Assembly: GCA_002946415.1 (NCBI GenBank)
Contig: NJPS01000039.1
Coordinates: 434,001-498,000 of the forward strand
DNA length: 64,000 nucleotides
From: Rutstroemia sp. NJR-2017a BVV2
Lineage: Eukaryota > Ascomycota > Leotiomycetes > Helotiales > Rutstroemiaceae
Direction of reading: 5' to 3'
Part shown: piece after piece, positions 21,401 through 33,606 of the stretch
How the letters are laid out: the number at the start of each line of letters is the position of its first letter
How positions within the stretch are numbered: position 1 is the first letter of the stretch
The notes under the pieces: generated by a model
Database searches by the model: none
Told to the model about the DNA's origin: nothing
Seen by the model: only the letters and a program-made list of their open reading frames with translations
Translations under genes and position numbers: made by a program

Positions 21401-24400
21401 ATCATGGTATCATCCGTAACCGGGGATCAAGTGAAAGCTAAAGATCTCCAACTAGGTAGCTACTGGGTAAGGAATATGTTATCAGCTGTCGATTTCCTGC
21501 AGGCAATGAACCGCCTCTGTCAGGTACAACATAAACCGCCACATAAACTCGATAGAAGCCATCGCAATATTTTGACCACTAACACGCTGATTGAAATCGG
21601 TCCTCACTCAGCGCTAGAGGGACCCGTTCGCGAGATTGTCAGTAGCGCAAAGGCAGATTGGATTGAGTATCACACTGTCCTTGAACGAAATAAGTCCGCC
21701 ATTGGCACACTTTTAGACACAGCCGGCAGTCTTCACTGTCGTGGGTATTCTGGTCTTAACTTCGCTTCACTAAATCGTCCTGGAAACAGCTCCCCACCTG
21801 CTTGCTTGGCCGATCTCCCGGAATATGAATTCGATCATTCCCATGATTATTGGTGGGAGACTCGGATAAGTAAGCAATACAGATTATCTGGAGAGGCTCG
21901 GCTGGATCTACTAGGAAAACAGACTTCTGATTGGATACCACACGCGCCCAGATGGCGAAATTTCATCAAGATATCAGAAATGCCATGGACCGAACACCAC
22001 AAGGTAAGCTGGCTCTAATCAGTGCAATGGACGATGACTGACCAATGGGTGGATAAATAGGTCAATGGATCTATTTTATATCCAGCGGCAGGTATGCTCG
22101 TCATGGCGATTGAAGCTGCCCATCAGATCGCGACGAGTCAATCCGATAATCGTGTGATCAGTGGCTTCAGTATCAAGAATGCACATTTTAGTCGCCCATT
22201 GATCATTCCAACATCTTCAGAAGGCATCGAAGTTCAGTTCCATCTCCACAGAGGATTCTCTGGCAAATTATCCGACTCAACCTGGTCAGAGTTTGTGCTT
22301 TATGCCTGGGAGAATGGCCAAGTCATGGAAATCTGCCGTGGCTATGTTCGTGTGGAATATGAGAATACAGCAGCATCAATCAAGCCCGCACTACATGACC
22401 ATAATCAAGTTTATGAAGAAGCTACATCTGCATCTAGTCATCAAATTGATCATCATGATTTTTATCAAGCTCTAAATGGCAAAGGCTATGAGTTTGGTCG
22501 GGCATTCCGAAGCTTGGATAAGATTTCTTTCAATGAAACTGGCGTTAGCGCTGATGTCAAGGTGTTCGAAGGCCTGAATAGTGAGCAACAACAACCTCAC
22601 ATAATTCACCCCTCGACTCTGGATGGAATGATCCACTTAGGGTTAGCCTCTTTATTCCGCGACGGATCAATTTCGGGTCCCCTAGCTGTACCTACATTCA
22701 TTGAAAAGCTTTGGGTTTCCAAAGATGGCCTTAGTTCCAGAGAAAGCACAACAATCAAGGCTGTCACTGTCGGAAAGCAAAACTTAAAGACAACCTCTCG
22801 TGCTGGGGCTATCAGTGAGTACTCAGGATCGGCAGTCGACGAGAGAGAAACAAAAGTTCTAGTGAAGATAGACGGTCTTCGTTTGTCAGCTATTGAGAGT
22901 TCCTCGGAAACAGAAACCAGTAAAGCTGAGGGGCCTATGTGTCACTCGTTATCCTGGTTTCCAGACGTGTCTCTCTTGAAGGGTGATGAGATATTGACAA
23001 CATGCAATCACCTTACAAACATATCAGAGTCTACCTCACCTTCGAAAATCCCCATAATCCAGGACTTGGAAACTGTTGCCTCCATCTTTCTCGCTAGGAC
23101 TTTTCAGACACCTATTGATTCATACCCGCAAGAATACCTGAAGAAGTACGCCTTATGGGCTGAGAGGCACCTAAACAGATTTCAATTAGATTCAGCTGGC
23201 GGAAGTTGTCTCAAGAAGCTAATAGAGGATGATGCTGCTTCCGAAGAGCTTTTCCGTCGCGTAGAAGCAGCAACTGCTCGCGGAAAGTTGATTGTGAAAG
23301 TCGGACGAAATCTTCGAGGAATTTTATCTGGTGAAGTCGATCCACTATGGTTACTTTTTGGCGATCCCGAGAATTTACTCCTGCAAACTTACAGTTTCTT
23401 TGATGAAACCAGTGATCACTGGAGAAAGTTCCTGCTATATATGAAGCTGTTAGCTCATAAAAATCCGAACATGGACATACTGGAGATAGGCGCTGGTACG
23501 GGAGCTACAACTGCACTTGTGATCGATACCTTCACCCCGCAGCAAGGTAAACCACAATTCTCTCGATACGACTTTACTGATATATCAGCTTCGTTTTTTG
23601 ACGAAGCCAAAGGAAGATTTGGAATCCATCAAGGGGTAGGGTTCAAGACCTTGAATATCGAATCGGACCCAGGAAGCCAAGGATTTAAGGATGGATTCTA
23701 TGATTTGATCATCACATCGAACGTGCTGCACGCAACTAGGGATATGAGAACTACTTTGGCAAACGTTCGTCGTCTTTTGAAGCCTGGTGGTAAGTTAGTG
23801 CTACATGAAGCAACGAATATTGAAGTACTCCGAACCGGTTTTATTTTCGGGATTTTGCCAGGTTGGTGGCTGAGTGATGAGACATTCAGACCATGGGGCG
23901 CCACAATGACGAGTAAAGTATGGCAAGAACTTCTTGTGGAAACTGGGTTCTCGGGTATAGATATGATGTTTTCAGACTACGAAAGTGGGAACGAGCGAGA
24001 ATCTGACATCATGGTGTCAACGGCTTCGAAATGTCCCGAACAGCAAGTTTCAAGTACTTTGCAACACACCCCGTTACTTTCCAATGGGTCGAGTAAAGAA
24101 CAGCTTGATTCAAGAAGCAACGGAAACTCTTCAATCATCAGAAATGGCGTGGTAAAGACGCCAATTAGAAAGAGACAGATGGTCCATTTGATTATCGATA
24201 CGACATCTGAAACTCAATCGATGATTGCTCGCCAGATCCAGCAGCGCTGTTCTCGTCAGAACATGGATACCGATACAGAGCTAGTATGTCGTGCTTACAG
24301 TCTCTCTGAGGCTGCAAAGCTTGATAAGCTCGACACCACCCCTTGCATATTTCTCCTTGAAATCGACCGTCCATTCCTCTACGAGATGAGCAAAGAAGAA

Positions 24401-26992
24401 TTCGCAGACCTTCAGCATATCCTGTGTTCGTCGCTGGGCAATATATGGATAAACTGTGCAGGCTATTCCACGCAAATTACTCCCTCATATGCATTGGTTG
24501 ACGGGTTGTCTCGGGTAATCCGTTCAGAGACCAGTGCTATATTCATCATCATCGCATTTTGCATCACGAACTCAATGCTTAACGACTCTCAAATCGACAA
24601 CTTCTTTTCTATTCTCTCTAGGGTTGATTTCAGCTCGCCGGATGTGACTTATGAGCCAATGTACGTCGAAGCTAATGGGACTTTGAACATTGGAAGGGTG
24701 ATTGGATTCGATTCTTTGAATAAGGAGATGGCCATAGAATCATCACCAGAAGAAACCAAAGTTCAAAGACTGGATGAAGCACCAGCTCTTCGGCTGTTTG
24801 GAACTGGAAATGAAACCACCGATTCCGGTGTATCTGAGTTGCCGACTTTTGTTGTTGACCAGGAACTTGAGATATCTCTTGAACCCGATGAGATCGAGAT
24901 GAAAGTCCACGCTCTAGGACTACAGCAGAAAATATCTCGGTCAATCAGCACCCAGCCTAGCACCGAAGATTTCTCAAGTTTGTGCTGGAGTGGTGTTGTA
25001 ACACGTCTAGGCTCAACTGCAGCTTCACAGTACTCCGTGGGAGACGAAGTATTCATGCTCAAAAAAGAAATATGCAAAACCCACTTGCGAGGCAATATTG
25101 CTTGCACCAGCAAACTGCCTCCAGGTATGTCTTTTAGCGATGCTGCCGTCTTACCCGTTGACTTTGCTATCGCCTGGCAATGTATAAATGGAGTTGCTAG
25201 ATTGGAAAGCGGAGAATCGATTCTCATTCACGAGGGAACTCCAAGTTTATTAGATGCAGCCATACGAATCTCTCAACATTTAGGTGCCGAGATATTCATT
25301 ACAATTCCTCCCGATGCCCAAAAGACGAGTTTAGTGGAAAGATATGGTATACTAGAAGATCACATATTTTACTCTGATCACGATGGGAGCTTCGTTGCGG
25401 CATTGAGACGGCTCGGCAATCAAGGGGTAGATGTGGTGCTCAACTCATCCATCGGAGAAAATTTGTCTGCTTCCTGGAGTTTGATCAATCCCTATGGTAG
25501 GTTTGTGGATATCACCCAGTCGGCATTTTCGACCGAGTTCGAATTATCTATGGATCCATTCAAACGCGGCGCAACTCTTTCTTCTTTTAACTGCGAGGAT
25601 TGGATGTTGTCGAAGCCTGGACAGATCAAACGTTGCCTGGAAAAATTTGTGGAGATGTCTGCAGATTGCGATGGTATCTTCAGCGCTAGGAACCCGGTAG
25701 AAACCTTTCCAATCTCGAAGATGAATCGAGCATCGGCATTGATGAGCAAAGGTCAATTCATCAACAATGTAGCACTACAATTGAACCTGTCCGATGAAGT
25801 TTCAATCCTATCCAAACGGGAGCCAACCTACTCATTCGACTCCGATGCCACCTACATAATCGCCGGAGGCCTAGGAAGTATTGGCCGAGCAACCGCGCGC
25901 TGGATGATCACTCGCGGTGCCAAAAATCTCATCCTACTCTCACGTAGCGGTGCCAAAAGCAGCAGCGCACAAGAATTCCTTTCCGAGCTTTCCACCCTCG
26001 GCGTCAACATCCTTGCTCCCGCCTGTGATATCACCTCATATTCTACCCTCCGAAATACCCTCGAGCATCTTAGCTCCCAAATGCCCCCAATTAAAGGCTG
26101 CATCCAAGCCTCTATGGTGCTCTCAGATTCTGCCTTCCAATCTATGACGTATTCGCAATGGCAAAATGCTGCTTCACCTAAAACCGTCGGATCCTGGAAC
26201 TTACATCAACTGCTGCCTTCCAATCTTGATTTTTTTATCCTCCTCTCAAGTATCTCCGGTATTATTGGTATGCCTGGTCAAGCCAATTACGCGGCCGGAA
26301 ACACGTATGTCGACTCCCTCGCACTCCATCGAGTCACCCAAGGACAAAAAGCCGTTTCTATCGCTCTGGGTGTCATGGATGAGGATGGATACCTAACCAA
26401 TGATTCCTCCCTCAAACAAAGTGTCCTGGCTTCTTTACCCGCGACGCCTATCTCTCGATCATATTATTATGATCTCCTGTCCCATTTCTGTGATCCGGCA
26501 CTAAAACTGGATAAAGAATCATATAATCCAATAGTTGGTCTCCGCCGGCAAACAGCTACAGATACACGCAACTTCCAGAGGGCGGGTAGTGTATGGAAGA
26601 CATGGTTTCAATCGCCTCTTTTCTCAATGGTTCAAAATGCTGCTTCTGATACCTCTTCTTTGGATGTTTCTTCGTCCTCTAAATCCCTCCAAGACCTTTT
26701 TATACAAGCGCAGACTCCACAGGAAGCAGTGACGGTGGTTCTTGACGCCTTGGTGGGCAAAATCGCGAGAATGTCAGGGGACATTAAAGAAGAAATGGTT
26801 GATCCCAAAAGTGCAATGCATACCTACGGAGTAGATTCGCTAGTGGCGATCCAAATACGCAAGTGGTTGAAAAGGGAGTTTGGCGCCGACGTGGCGGTTT
26901 TCGATATACTTGGAGGAGGAACATTTTTCGGAGTTGCGGGAATAGTTGTAGAAAGGAGCCAGCTGTTAAAACCTAGGTCACGTGGTGCTTAA
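18444..26992 (+). CDS. Highly reducing polyketide synthase (KS-AT-DH-MT-ER(degenerate)-KR-ACP)
   Basis: Ten exons: 18444-18644, 18694-18838, 18902-19173, 19249-19612, 19672-19741, 19825-19981, 20042-20720, 20777-20939, 20989-22003 and 22061-26992. All phases agree; 2,665 residues. KS: DTACSSS (Cys185), HGTGT (His320) and NIGHLEG (His360), all intact. [10 protein letters not shown] and GHSSG (Ser677). DH: H1021 in HxxxGxxxxP and Asp1210 in [15 protein letters not shown] at about 1496. KR: GGLGSIG at about 2291 and the SS...ANYAAGN catalytic block. ACP: GVDSL (Ser2615). In the ER region the expected glycine-rich NADPH loop is replaced ([14 protein letters not shown] at about 2076), so ER is probably inactive. 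No TE or reductase follows. The intron after exon 3 has a GC donor (atg|gcacgt) and a perfect TACTAAC branch site. The start is the first in-frame ATG before KS; no ATG lies further upstream in that frame. Confidence 0.93.
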
Positions 26993-27548
26993 GGAACTTT
27001 AGATTCAGAAAGTAACTATTTATAAGAGAGTACTTAGAATAAAATATATCTTTAATAGAGAATTAAATTTATATAATATAATTAATTAGTTAAGATTTAT
27101 TCAATTGAGATAATGTAATTGATGGCAGCCCGAAACAGGTAAGCGGAAGTATCACGTGCAGAACAGGGATGTATGTCTAACCAAACTTCCAATTGTTTCG
27201 TCCTTCCTTCTCGAACAACTCCTAATATCAGTCTAGTACCCTTCAATCGTGCCATGCAATTGCTTCGTTCAGTAGGTGCATTGGGTGAAGTCAAAGACAC
27301 CAGACCATAATTACCCCCGTCCTGTACCGCCGAGGCGTAAAACTTGTGGAGGGAATGGGACGAAACAGATGAAACTTCAAAGATGTTATAGCGCAAGTCC
27401 ATGTGTTAGTGTCCTCTGAGGCTCTGATGCACAGCGGAGGCATGGATCTCATCATAGCGCGCAACTCCTTAGGTTTCAGACCAAGGTCTGAGCGGTAGGC
27501 AGTATATCAGAAACCGTCTCTCATCTTCCGACAACCTGTATTCATCTC
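26993..27548. other. Intergenic, PKS 3' end to the paraoxonase-like gene
   Basis: Starts with a very AT-rich stretch (about 27000-27110) that probably holds the PKS 3' UTR and poly(A) region. No gene supported; a short minus-strand open frame at 27097-27402 has no recognisable motif. Confidence 0.4.
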
Positions 27549-28900
27549 ATGTTGCCTAATTGGAGATTCATGGCGAGAGTTGGTTTTCGAATTTCTCTCA
27601 TTGGCATTGCCATCGGGTCGATTTTTTACCAGTTTGCATACAAGTCAATCATCCTTAAAGACTTGGGTTACAATCGTGTCCTTGAGCCCTTGGGTAGTTT
27701 TGGTGTAAGATGTGAGAGGGTCGATGACCCCGGTCTTGTAGGGTGTACGAACATGTGGTTGCACCAAGAAACTGGGCTGCTCTATCTTACGTGTTCGGAC
27801 AGCATGACACGAAGGTACGTTCCCTCTGGGTTTTGGTATGTATTGATACTGAATCGATGATCTAGGATGAGTCCTGTCAGCATATCAAACCGGAGTCTAG
27901 CGGAACGTTTTGGCGTTCTAGATACTCGCAGTTCTGTTCCCCTCAAGGATCGATTGACGTGGATTCAACCACAAAACTTTGTAGGAATCGCAGGCAACGA
28001 AGTGCTTGATCCTAGGGGGTTCGATATTCTAGTCGACCCCGATAATAAAAACAAGTTACATATAGTCGTCATTGATGAGCACTCGTTTGGGGATGTGATC
28101 AACAAGAAGCTCTCTAGTGCTATTGAATACTTCACGATGACAGTAGGTGATAGCACTATGACTCATGTGCGAACTTTCACGAGCTCTGCCATTGAGGCAC
28201 CGACTCATGTTACGTGGATTGACGAGGATCTCTTCGTATTCACAAACACTCACACAGTGGGGGACCATTCAGTAAGTGGCTAGTTTCTGGATCTTTAACA
28301 ACATGGAGTTTGATCTAACAGATACAGCGTCGATACAAGGATTTGCTCCTCGGAGGTGGAAGTGTTGGGTATTGTATTCTAGCGTCCAGCACCTGTGGTA
28401 TCGCGAAATCCGGCAATCTCAAATCGCCAAGTGGAATGGCAATAGGCCACGACAACTTGCTTTACATACCTTCGGCTATCTCTGGGCAGATCCAGATATT
28501 CGCTATGGAGGAGCAGCAAAGACTCCGCAAAGTGGATACTATTCTAGTACCCTACCCTGTCAACGACATCAGTATAGACCAAAACGGCGATTTATATGCT
28601 GCCACAGTGCCAGTTCTTCACAAGTCCATGGGAACTTCACAAACAACGGAGCAGAAGGTGCCAAGTGCGGTATTCAGAATCATGAAGCTGGGCGAGATGG
28701 GAGAGGGTGAAGGATGGGGATGGAATATTGTCAAAATGATTGAGGATGAGGGACATATGTTGCCTGGAATCACGAAGGCGGTGCACGATACTAGGAACGG
28801 GAAGATGTTCCTTGGTGGTCTGGCTCCGTTCGTTGGTGTTTGCGAGAAGAAAGACGGAGGAACCTTTAGTGCGCAGTTGCAGATGCTCAATATGTTCTAA
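27549..28900 (+). CDS. Paraoxonase/SMP-30-like (arylesterase-type) beta-propeller protein
   Basis: Exons 27549-27814, 27866-28271 and 28322-28900 (introns of 51 and 50 nt) give 416 residues. The N-terminus has an uncleaved-looking hydrophobic segment (ISLIGIAIGSIFYQFAY), as in membrane-anchored paraoxonase-like proteins. It is followed by propeller-type repeats: HQETGLLYLTCSD, the DPRGFDILVDPDNKNKLHIVVID strand block, APTHVTWID, SPSGMAIGHDNLLYIPSA and VNDISIDQNGDLYAAT. These suit a calcium-dependent lactonase/arylesterase fold; I did not assign the metal ligands. It may be the right border of the biosynthetic cluster (lactone or ester chemistry) or an unrelated neighbour; it is transcribed in the same direction as the PKS with about 0.55 kb between. 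Confidence 0.75.
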
Positions 28901-29553
28901 GTTTGTATCCAAGTTCCTATTATATTCAACCAACAAGTCATGGATGATGTCTCGCGACTCTCGCCTTGAAGTGAGCCCACATCTGCCTCTCGTTAAAACT
29001 CCTGTGCAAGAAGGTAGTTTGTTCGAGTCACCCTGATTTCTAACATGTCAACTTATTCGTACTCGCCAGGCTGGTGTTCGTATTCTAGTATTATGAAGTC
29101 TAACTATATTGAATGAGCAGAGCCGACACAGGAATTACATATTTTCACCTAAGCAATTGGTGATTCACTTACCGCAGCAGAGTCAACAGAATTGATGGAA
29201 GCGAGAGAGGCGAGGGAAGCAGGGAGGTAAAGTTAACAAGCGCCAGTGCATGCACGGACCATGCCGAATAAGGTCGGAGGTTTTCGAATTATGGGAAACT
29301 TTTACTGGACGACATCATAAGTTTACAGCACGTTCGGGTTCCAGCAACCACAAATAACGGATAACCACCTAGGCAATCGAGTCAAGGCAAGAGATCATTG
29401 GCAGATCCTTCAACCAGATCCAGATGCATTATTCTGCCTCTGCGAAATTTCACCACCACAGCTCTTTTTTACAAAATCCCTGATGTGGGGGCGCAAGGAA
29501 CACATCTCACACCCCACTTCGAAATACAAAGATCCGGCCTGAAGAGGCTCATC
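28901..29553. other. Intergenic, boundary between cluster and core genes
   Basis: About 650 bases upstream of the NMD2 start with no supported gene. The last 200 bases are the probable NMD2 promoter and 5' UTR. Confidence 0.4.
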
Positions 29554-32500
29554 ATGGATCGCAAGAGAAAGCGTAAGTCTTTTGAGCTCTGCTGTAGCAT
29601 GCGCGAGTTTTTAGCTAACATGGGGCTTGATTTGCAGGTGAATTGCGCGACCTTAATACTCGAGCTTGGGATGGCGAAAAAGGTTAGTTGGTTATGCGAC
29701 AGCTCCTGGGATACTTATTCACACCTCCATTCGCAGATATTTTCGCCGTAAACAAATCATTGGACTCGTCTCTCAAGAAGAACACTGCATTCATAAAGCG
29801 ACTTCGAACGGCTATTACTCCTGCGACACTGGGCACTTTCTTACAAGAAATTCGAACTCTTAGCTTACACAAATATCTCTCCGAAATTATATCAGCTTGT
29901 TACGAAGGACTATGCAGACTCAAGTCACCGGGAGAAATTGAAGCAGGAGCTGAGATTGTCAGCGCATTACACCAGCGGTTCGGACCGGCTGAATTCACCG
30001 AATTTTTAGGTTGGTTGGTAGGCAAGGGATTGGCGACTCCAGAGAAGTCACTGTTGAAAGGTCTTCCGTCGGAAGCAAGGGAGAAAGAGGAAAAAGAGCG
30101 CATCACACGCCAGAGAGTGCTGTTGAGGGTTGTCACAGAATTGTGGCTTGTTGGGGTTTTACGAACTTTGGATGACGTTACACGGCCAGACGATGCGTCT
30201 CGAGGCAAAGAATCTCTCGGCGGTCCTTCCAGCAAGGCTCCAGATGCGAAAACGAAGACAAACGGGAATGGAAAAGGAGGTGGAGCTGAGCCTTTTCCCT
30301 TGGAAGTGCTCAAAGATTTGCTAGGTCATGACAGAGAACATGCGAATTTGCCTCTTTTGGTCATATTCGTTAAGGCTTTCGGGTGGGATATCTTGGGGGT
30401 CAAAGAAGCTGGCTCGGAGGGTAGGAAGACCGTTGAGGAAGATGGTGCTACTAAGACTACAAGTGGATCTATCGAAGGAGATGATGATTCTGCTGAGGAA
30501 ACCCCATCCGCCCTGGATAGTAACGATGATCCACCGCTTGCCTCAGCCGAACTCCAGGAGCGATTCCGAAATATTCTCAAACGATACTTTGAAGATGTCA
30601 AAGCCCACCTCTTGCGCGATCAGAAGGCTATTGCCAAACAAGCACGCAAAGACTCGGAGGCATATGTCAAGTCTGGCCAAGTTTTCGAAGACCGACAGGC
30701 AAACTACGAAAAAGCAGTCAAGGCACAAGAACGCTTAATCTCGAATGCGCAAGTCCTCGCCGACGCTATCGGTGCAGAGATGCCTGACCTTAAAGATTCA
30801 GATGACTCATCAGGGACTGGTAACGGTGGTGTTGGTCTTGTGAAGACTGGCGAGTATTTGAGGGGTGAGGGCGACGGCGCAGGTATATGGGAAGACGAAG
30901 ACGAGAGAAGGTTTTACGAGAATCTCGTGGATCTTAAGGGCAAAGTACCTGGTATGCTCCTCGAGGACGGCAAGAAAAAGAAACCCGACACCGATGAGCA
31001 GGTGGGCAAGAAGATTGAGCCAATAGAAAACGCTGCCCCGGAGCCTGCTCCCAGTACCACGAAGACTGCTGAGGATGATCAATCAACGGCAATTGCAAAC
31101 AAAACTATCGGCGCTCAGGTCGACGCTTTACTTGCCAGGCTTCCTGACCTCACTAACAAGGATTTGGTTGATCAGGCCGCAATCGACTTCTGTTTCTTAA
31201 ACTCTAAAGCTTCTCGCAATCGTCTGATTAAAGCTGTCCAAGAAGTACCGAAAGGTCGCAACGATCTATTGCCGTCATATTCCCGTCTTGTAGCTACGCT
31301 TGGGAAGTACATGCCGGATATTATCAAAGGTCTCGTAGATCACCTCGATCAAGAATTCCGTAGTCTCCAGCGCCGTAAAGAAAAGGAGTTTTTGGGGCAA
31401 GCTCGATTGGGTAACATCCGATACCTCGCTGAGTTGACCAAGTTTGGAGTCGTCCCTGAGCATGTCATATTTCACTGCTTAAAAGTTAGTCTTGACGATT
31501 TTTCGAGGATGAATATCGAAATCATATGTAACCTCCTCGAGAACTGTGGCCGATACTTACTTCGAAATCCCGAAATGTCCCCACGAATGGCATCTTTCCT
31601 GGACACCTTGAAGCGCAAGAAGTCGGTGCAGCACATTGGCCAGCAGGAGCGCATGCTGATTGAGAATGCTGTCTACTATGTAGACCCACCCATGCGAGCT
31701 GCAATTCAGCAGAAAGAGAGGACGCCAGTTCATCTGTTTATTCGCAAGCTTATCTATTCAGATATGAACCAACGCAACTACACGAGAATCATCAAGCAGA
31801 TTCGTAGACTTCACTGGGAAGAAGCAGAGGTACGTGGTGTCTTTTCAAAACTTGGGTAACTTTCTGACAGATGAAGGTTGTCACCATCCTTGAGAAAGTA
31901 CTGTCCAAGCCTGGCAAGGTCAAATATGGCAATATCTATCTTCTCGCAATCATCACAGGTGCTCTGTTCCGATATCACCAAGACTTCGTTGTGACTGTCA
32001 TCGATAATATATTGGAGTATATAGTCGTTGGTCTTGAGCAAAACGATTTCAAATTCAATCAGCGTCGAATCGCAGAAGTCAAGTACTTGGCCGAGCTGTA
32101 TAACTTCCGTATGGTTGATCATCCGGTGATATTTGACACCATGTATCGGATCATGACATTTGGCCATGGTAAGTCACAACCATAGAGACAGACGCTACAC
32201 GACATGCTAATCTTATCAGGTGGACCTCCCATTCCTGGCCGCCTTAACCCGCTTGATATGCCTGATGACTTCTTCAGGATTCGTCTTGTGGCAACATTAT
32301 TGGAGACATGCGGTATTTACTTTAGCCGTGGTGCAGCGGGCAAGAAGCTGGACTACTTTCTATCCTTTTTCCAGGTAGGCGACCAATTCCATTCTCCGTA
32401 CTGCAACTTAAACTAACCATGACCTAGTACTACATTTACACTAAGGATCCGTTACCGATGGATATCGAGTTCACAGTAAGCGATATATTCGCCGCCACGC

Positions 32501-33606
32501 GACCTCAGTGGAAACTCGCTTCCAACATCGAAGAAGCAAGCCGAGCGTTCCAGCTAGCCATGGCTCAAGATCAGAAGACCGCCGGAATCGAAAAAGCTGC
32601 TGAGCCCGAGGACCCTGATAGTGATGCGTCATCTGATGATGGGAATGACGGCGATGGCGGAATTGCGGATGGAGACATGGATGATGCTTCACTAGACTCT
32701 GATGAAGAGGTTGATCTCGAAGCAAATCCCGATAATCTAACCTCACCTGTCGGAACCGAGTCAGAAGAGGAATCGATTGTCGTTACCAGGCAGGAGGAGG
32801 ATATCGATCCTGAGGATGAAGCTGACTTCGAACGTGAGTATGCAAAGATGATGGCTGAAAGTTTAGAATCCCGCAAATTTGAGCGCAAGGCAACATTCGA
32901 CGTCCCACTCCCTATGAAGCGCAAAGACCGCGAAGTCACGAATCCAAGCGAGTCATGGAACGAAGAATCGACTACGCCGAATACTCCCTCAGGCGCTACA
33001 ATGGCTTTCTCTCTTTTGACAAAGCGAGGCAATCGTCAACAGGTAACTACCCCTGCAAGCTGGACCCATTGTTCTGCGCTTACCCTAATCATGTAGACAC
33101 GCACCGTTGCCCTTCCGTCAGACTCTACATTCGCAATCGCCATGAAATCTCAACAGGCTGCTGAACGTGAAGAGCAACAACGTATCAAGAATTTAGTGCT
33201 GAATTATGATCTTAATGATGGCGAAGATCAAGATGGTGACTTCATACTACAACCCCTGCTCCCTAATCCCAATATTCACATTTATCAACCAGGTCTCGAA
33301 AAGACTGCCACTACGACTTTCTCCCGACTTGACAAGGCAGGCAGTAACCGTAGCGGACAGAGGTCAAGGAAATTACAGCTTAGTGATGTTGATTGGTATG
33401 CTCCCCAAAACAAGTCTTCGCAATCTCAAGTTTCAGAGAATACTCCAAATGAGACAAGCCGCCCCATACAATTTACCAAACTGGATACACTGGCGCTCTC
33501 GGATCTGGAGACCACCAATGATGCTACGGCTATAGTTACAGCTCCAACAAAGGCTCAACAACGGCGAGCCAGTCGAAAGCAATTCAGGCGAAAATATAGA
33601 CCTTAG
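29554..33606 (+). CDS. NMD2: Nonsense-mediated decay factor NMD2/UPF2
   Basis: Seven exons: 29554-29572, 29638-29682, 29737-31829, 31871-32168, 32220-32374, 32428-33042 and 33097-33606, for 1,244 residues. The opening RELRDLNTRAWDGEKDIFAVNKSLDSS...NTAFIKRLR is split across short exons and is typical of UPF2. Three MIF4G-type helical regions follow at about residues 20-230, 480-660 and 680-880 (third: HLFIRKLIYSDMNQRNY). Then comes a long acidic stretch of Asp/Glu/Ser, as in all UPF2 proteins, and the C-terminal UPF1-binding part (FEREYAKMMAESLESRK...DVPLPMKRK, then MKSQQAAEREEQQRIKNLVLNYDL). It bridges UPF1 and UPF3 on cytoplasmic mRNPs. A conserved housekeeping gene that marks the right border of the accessory region. 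Confidence 0.95.
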
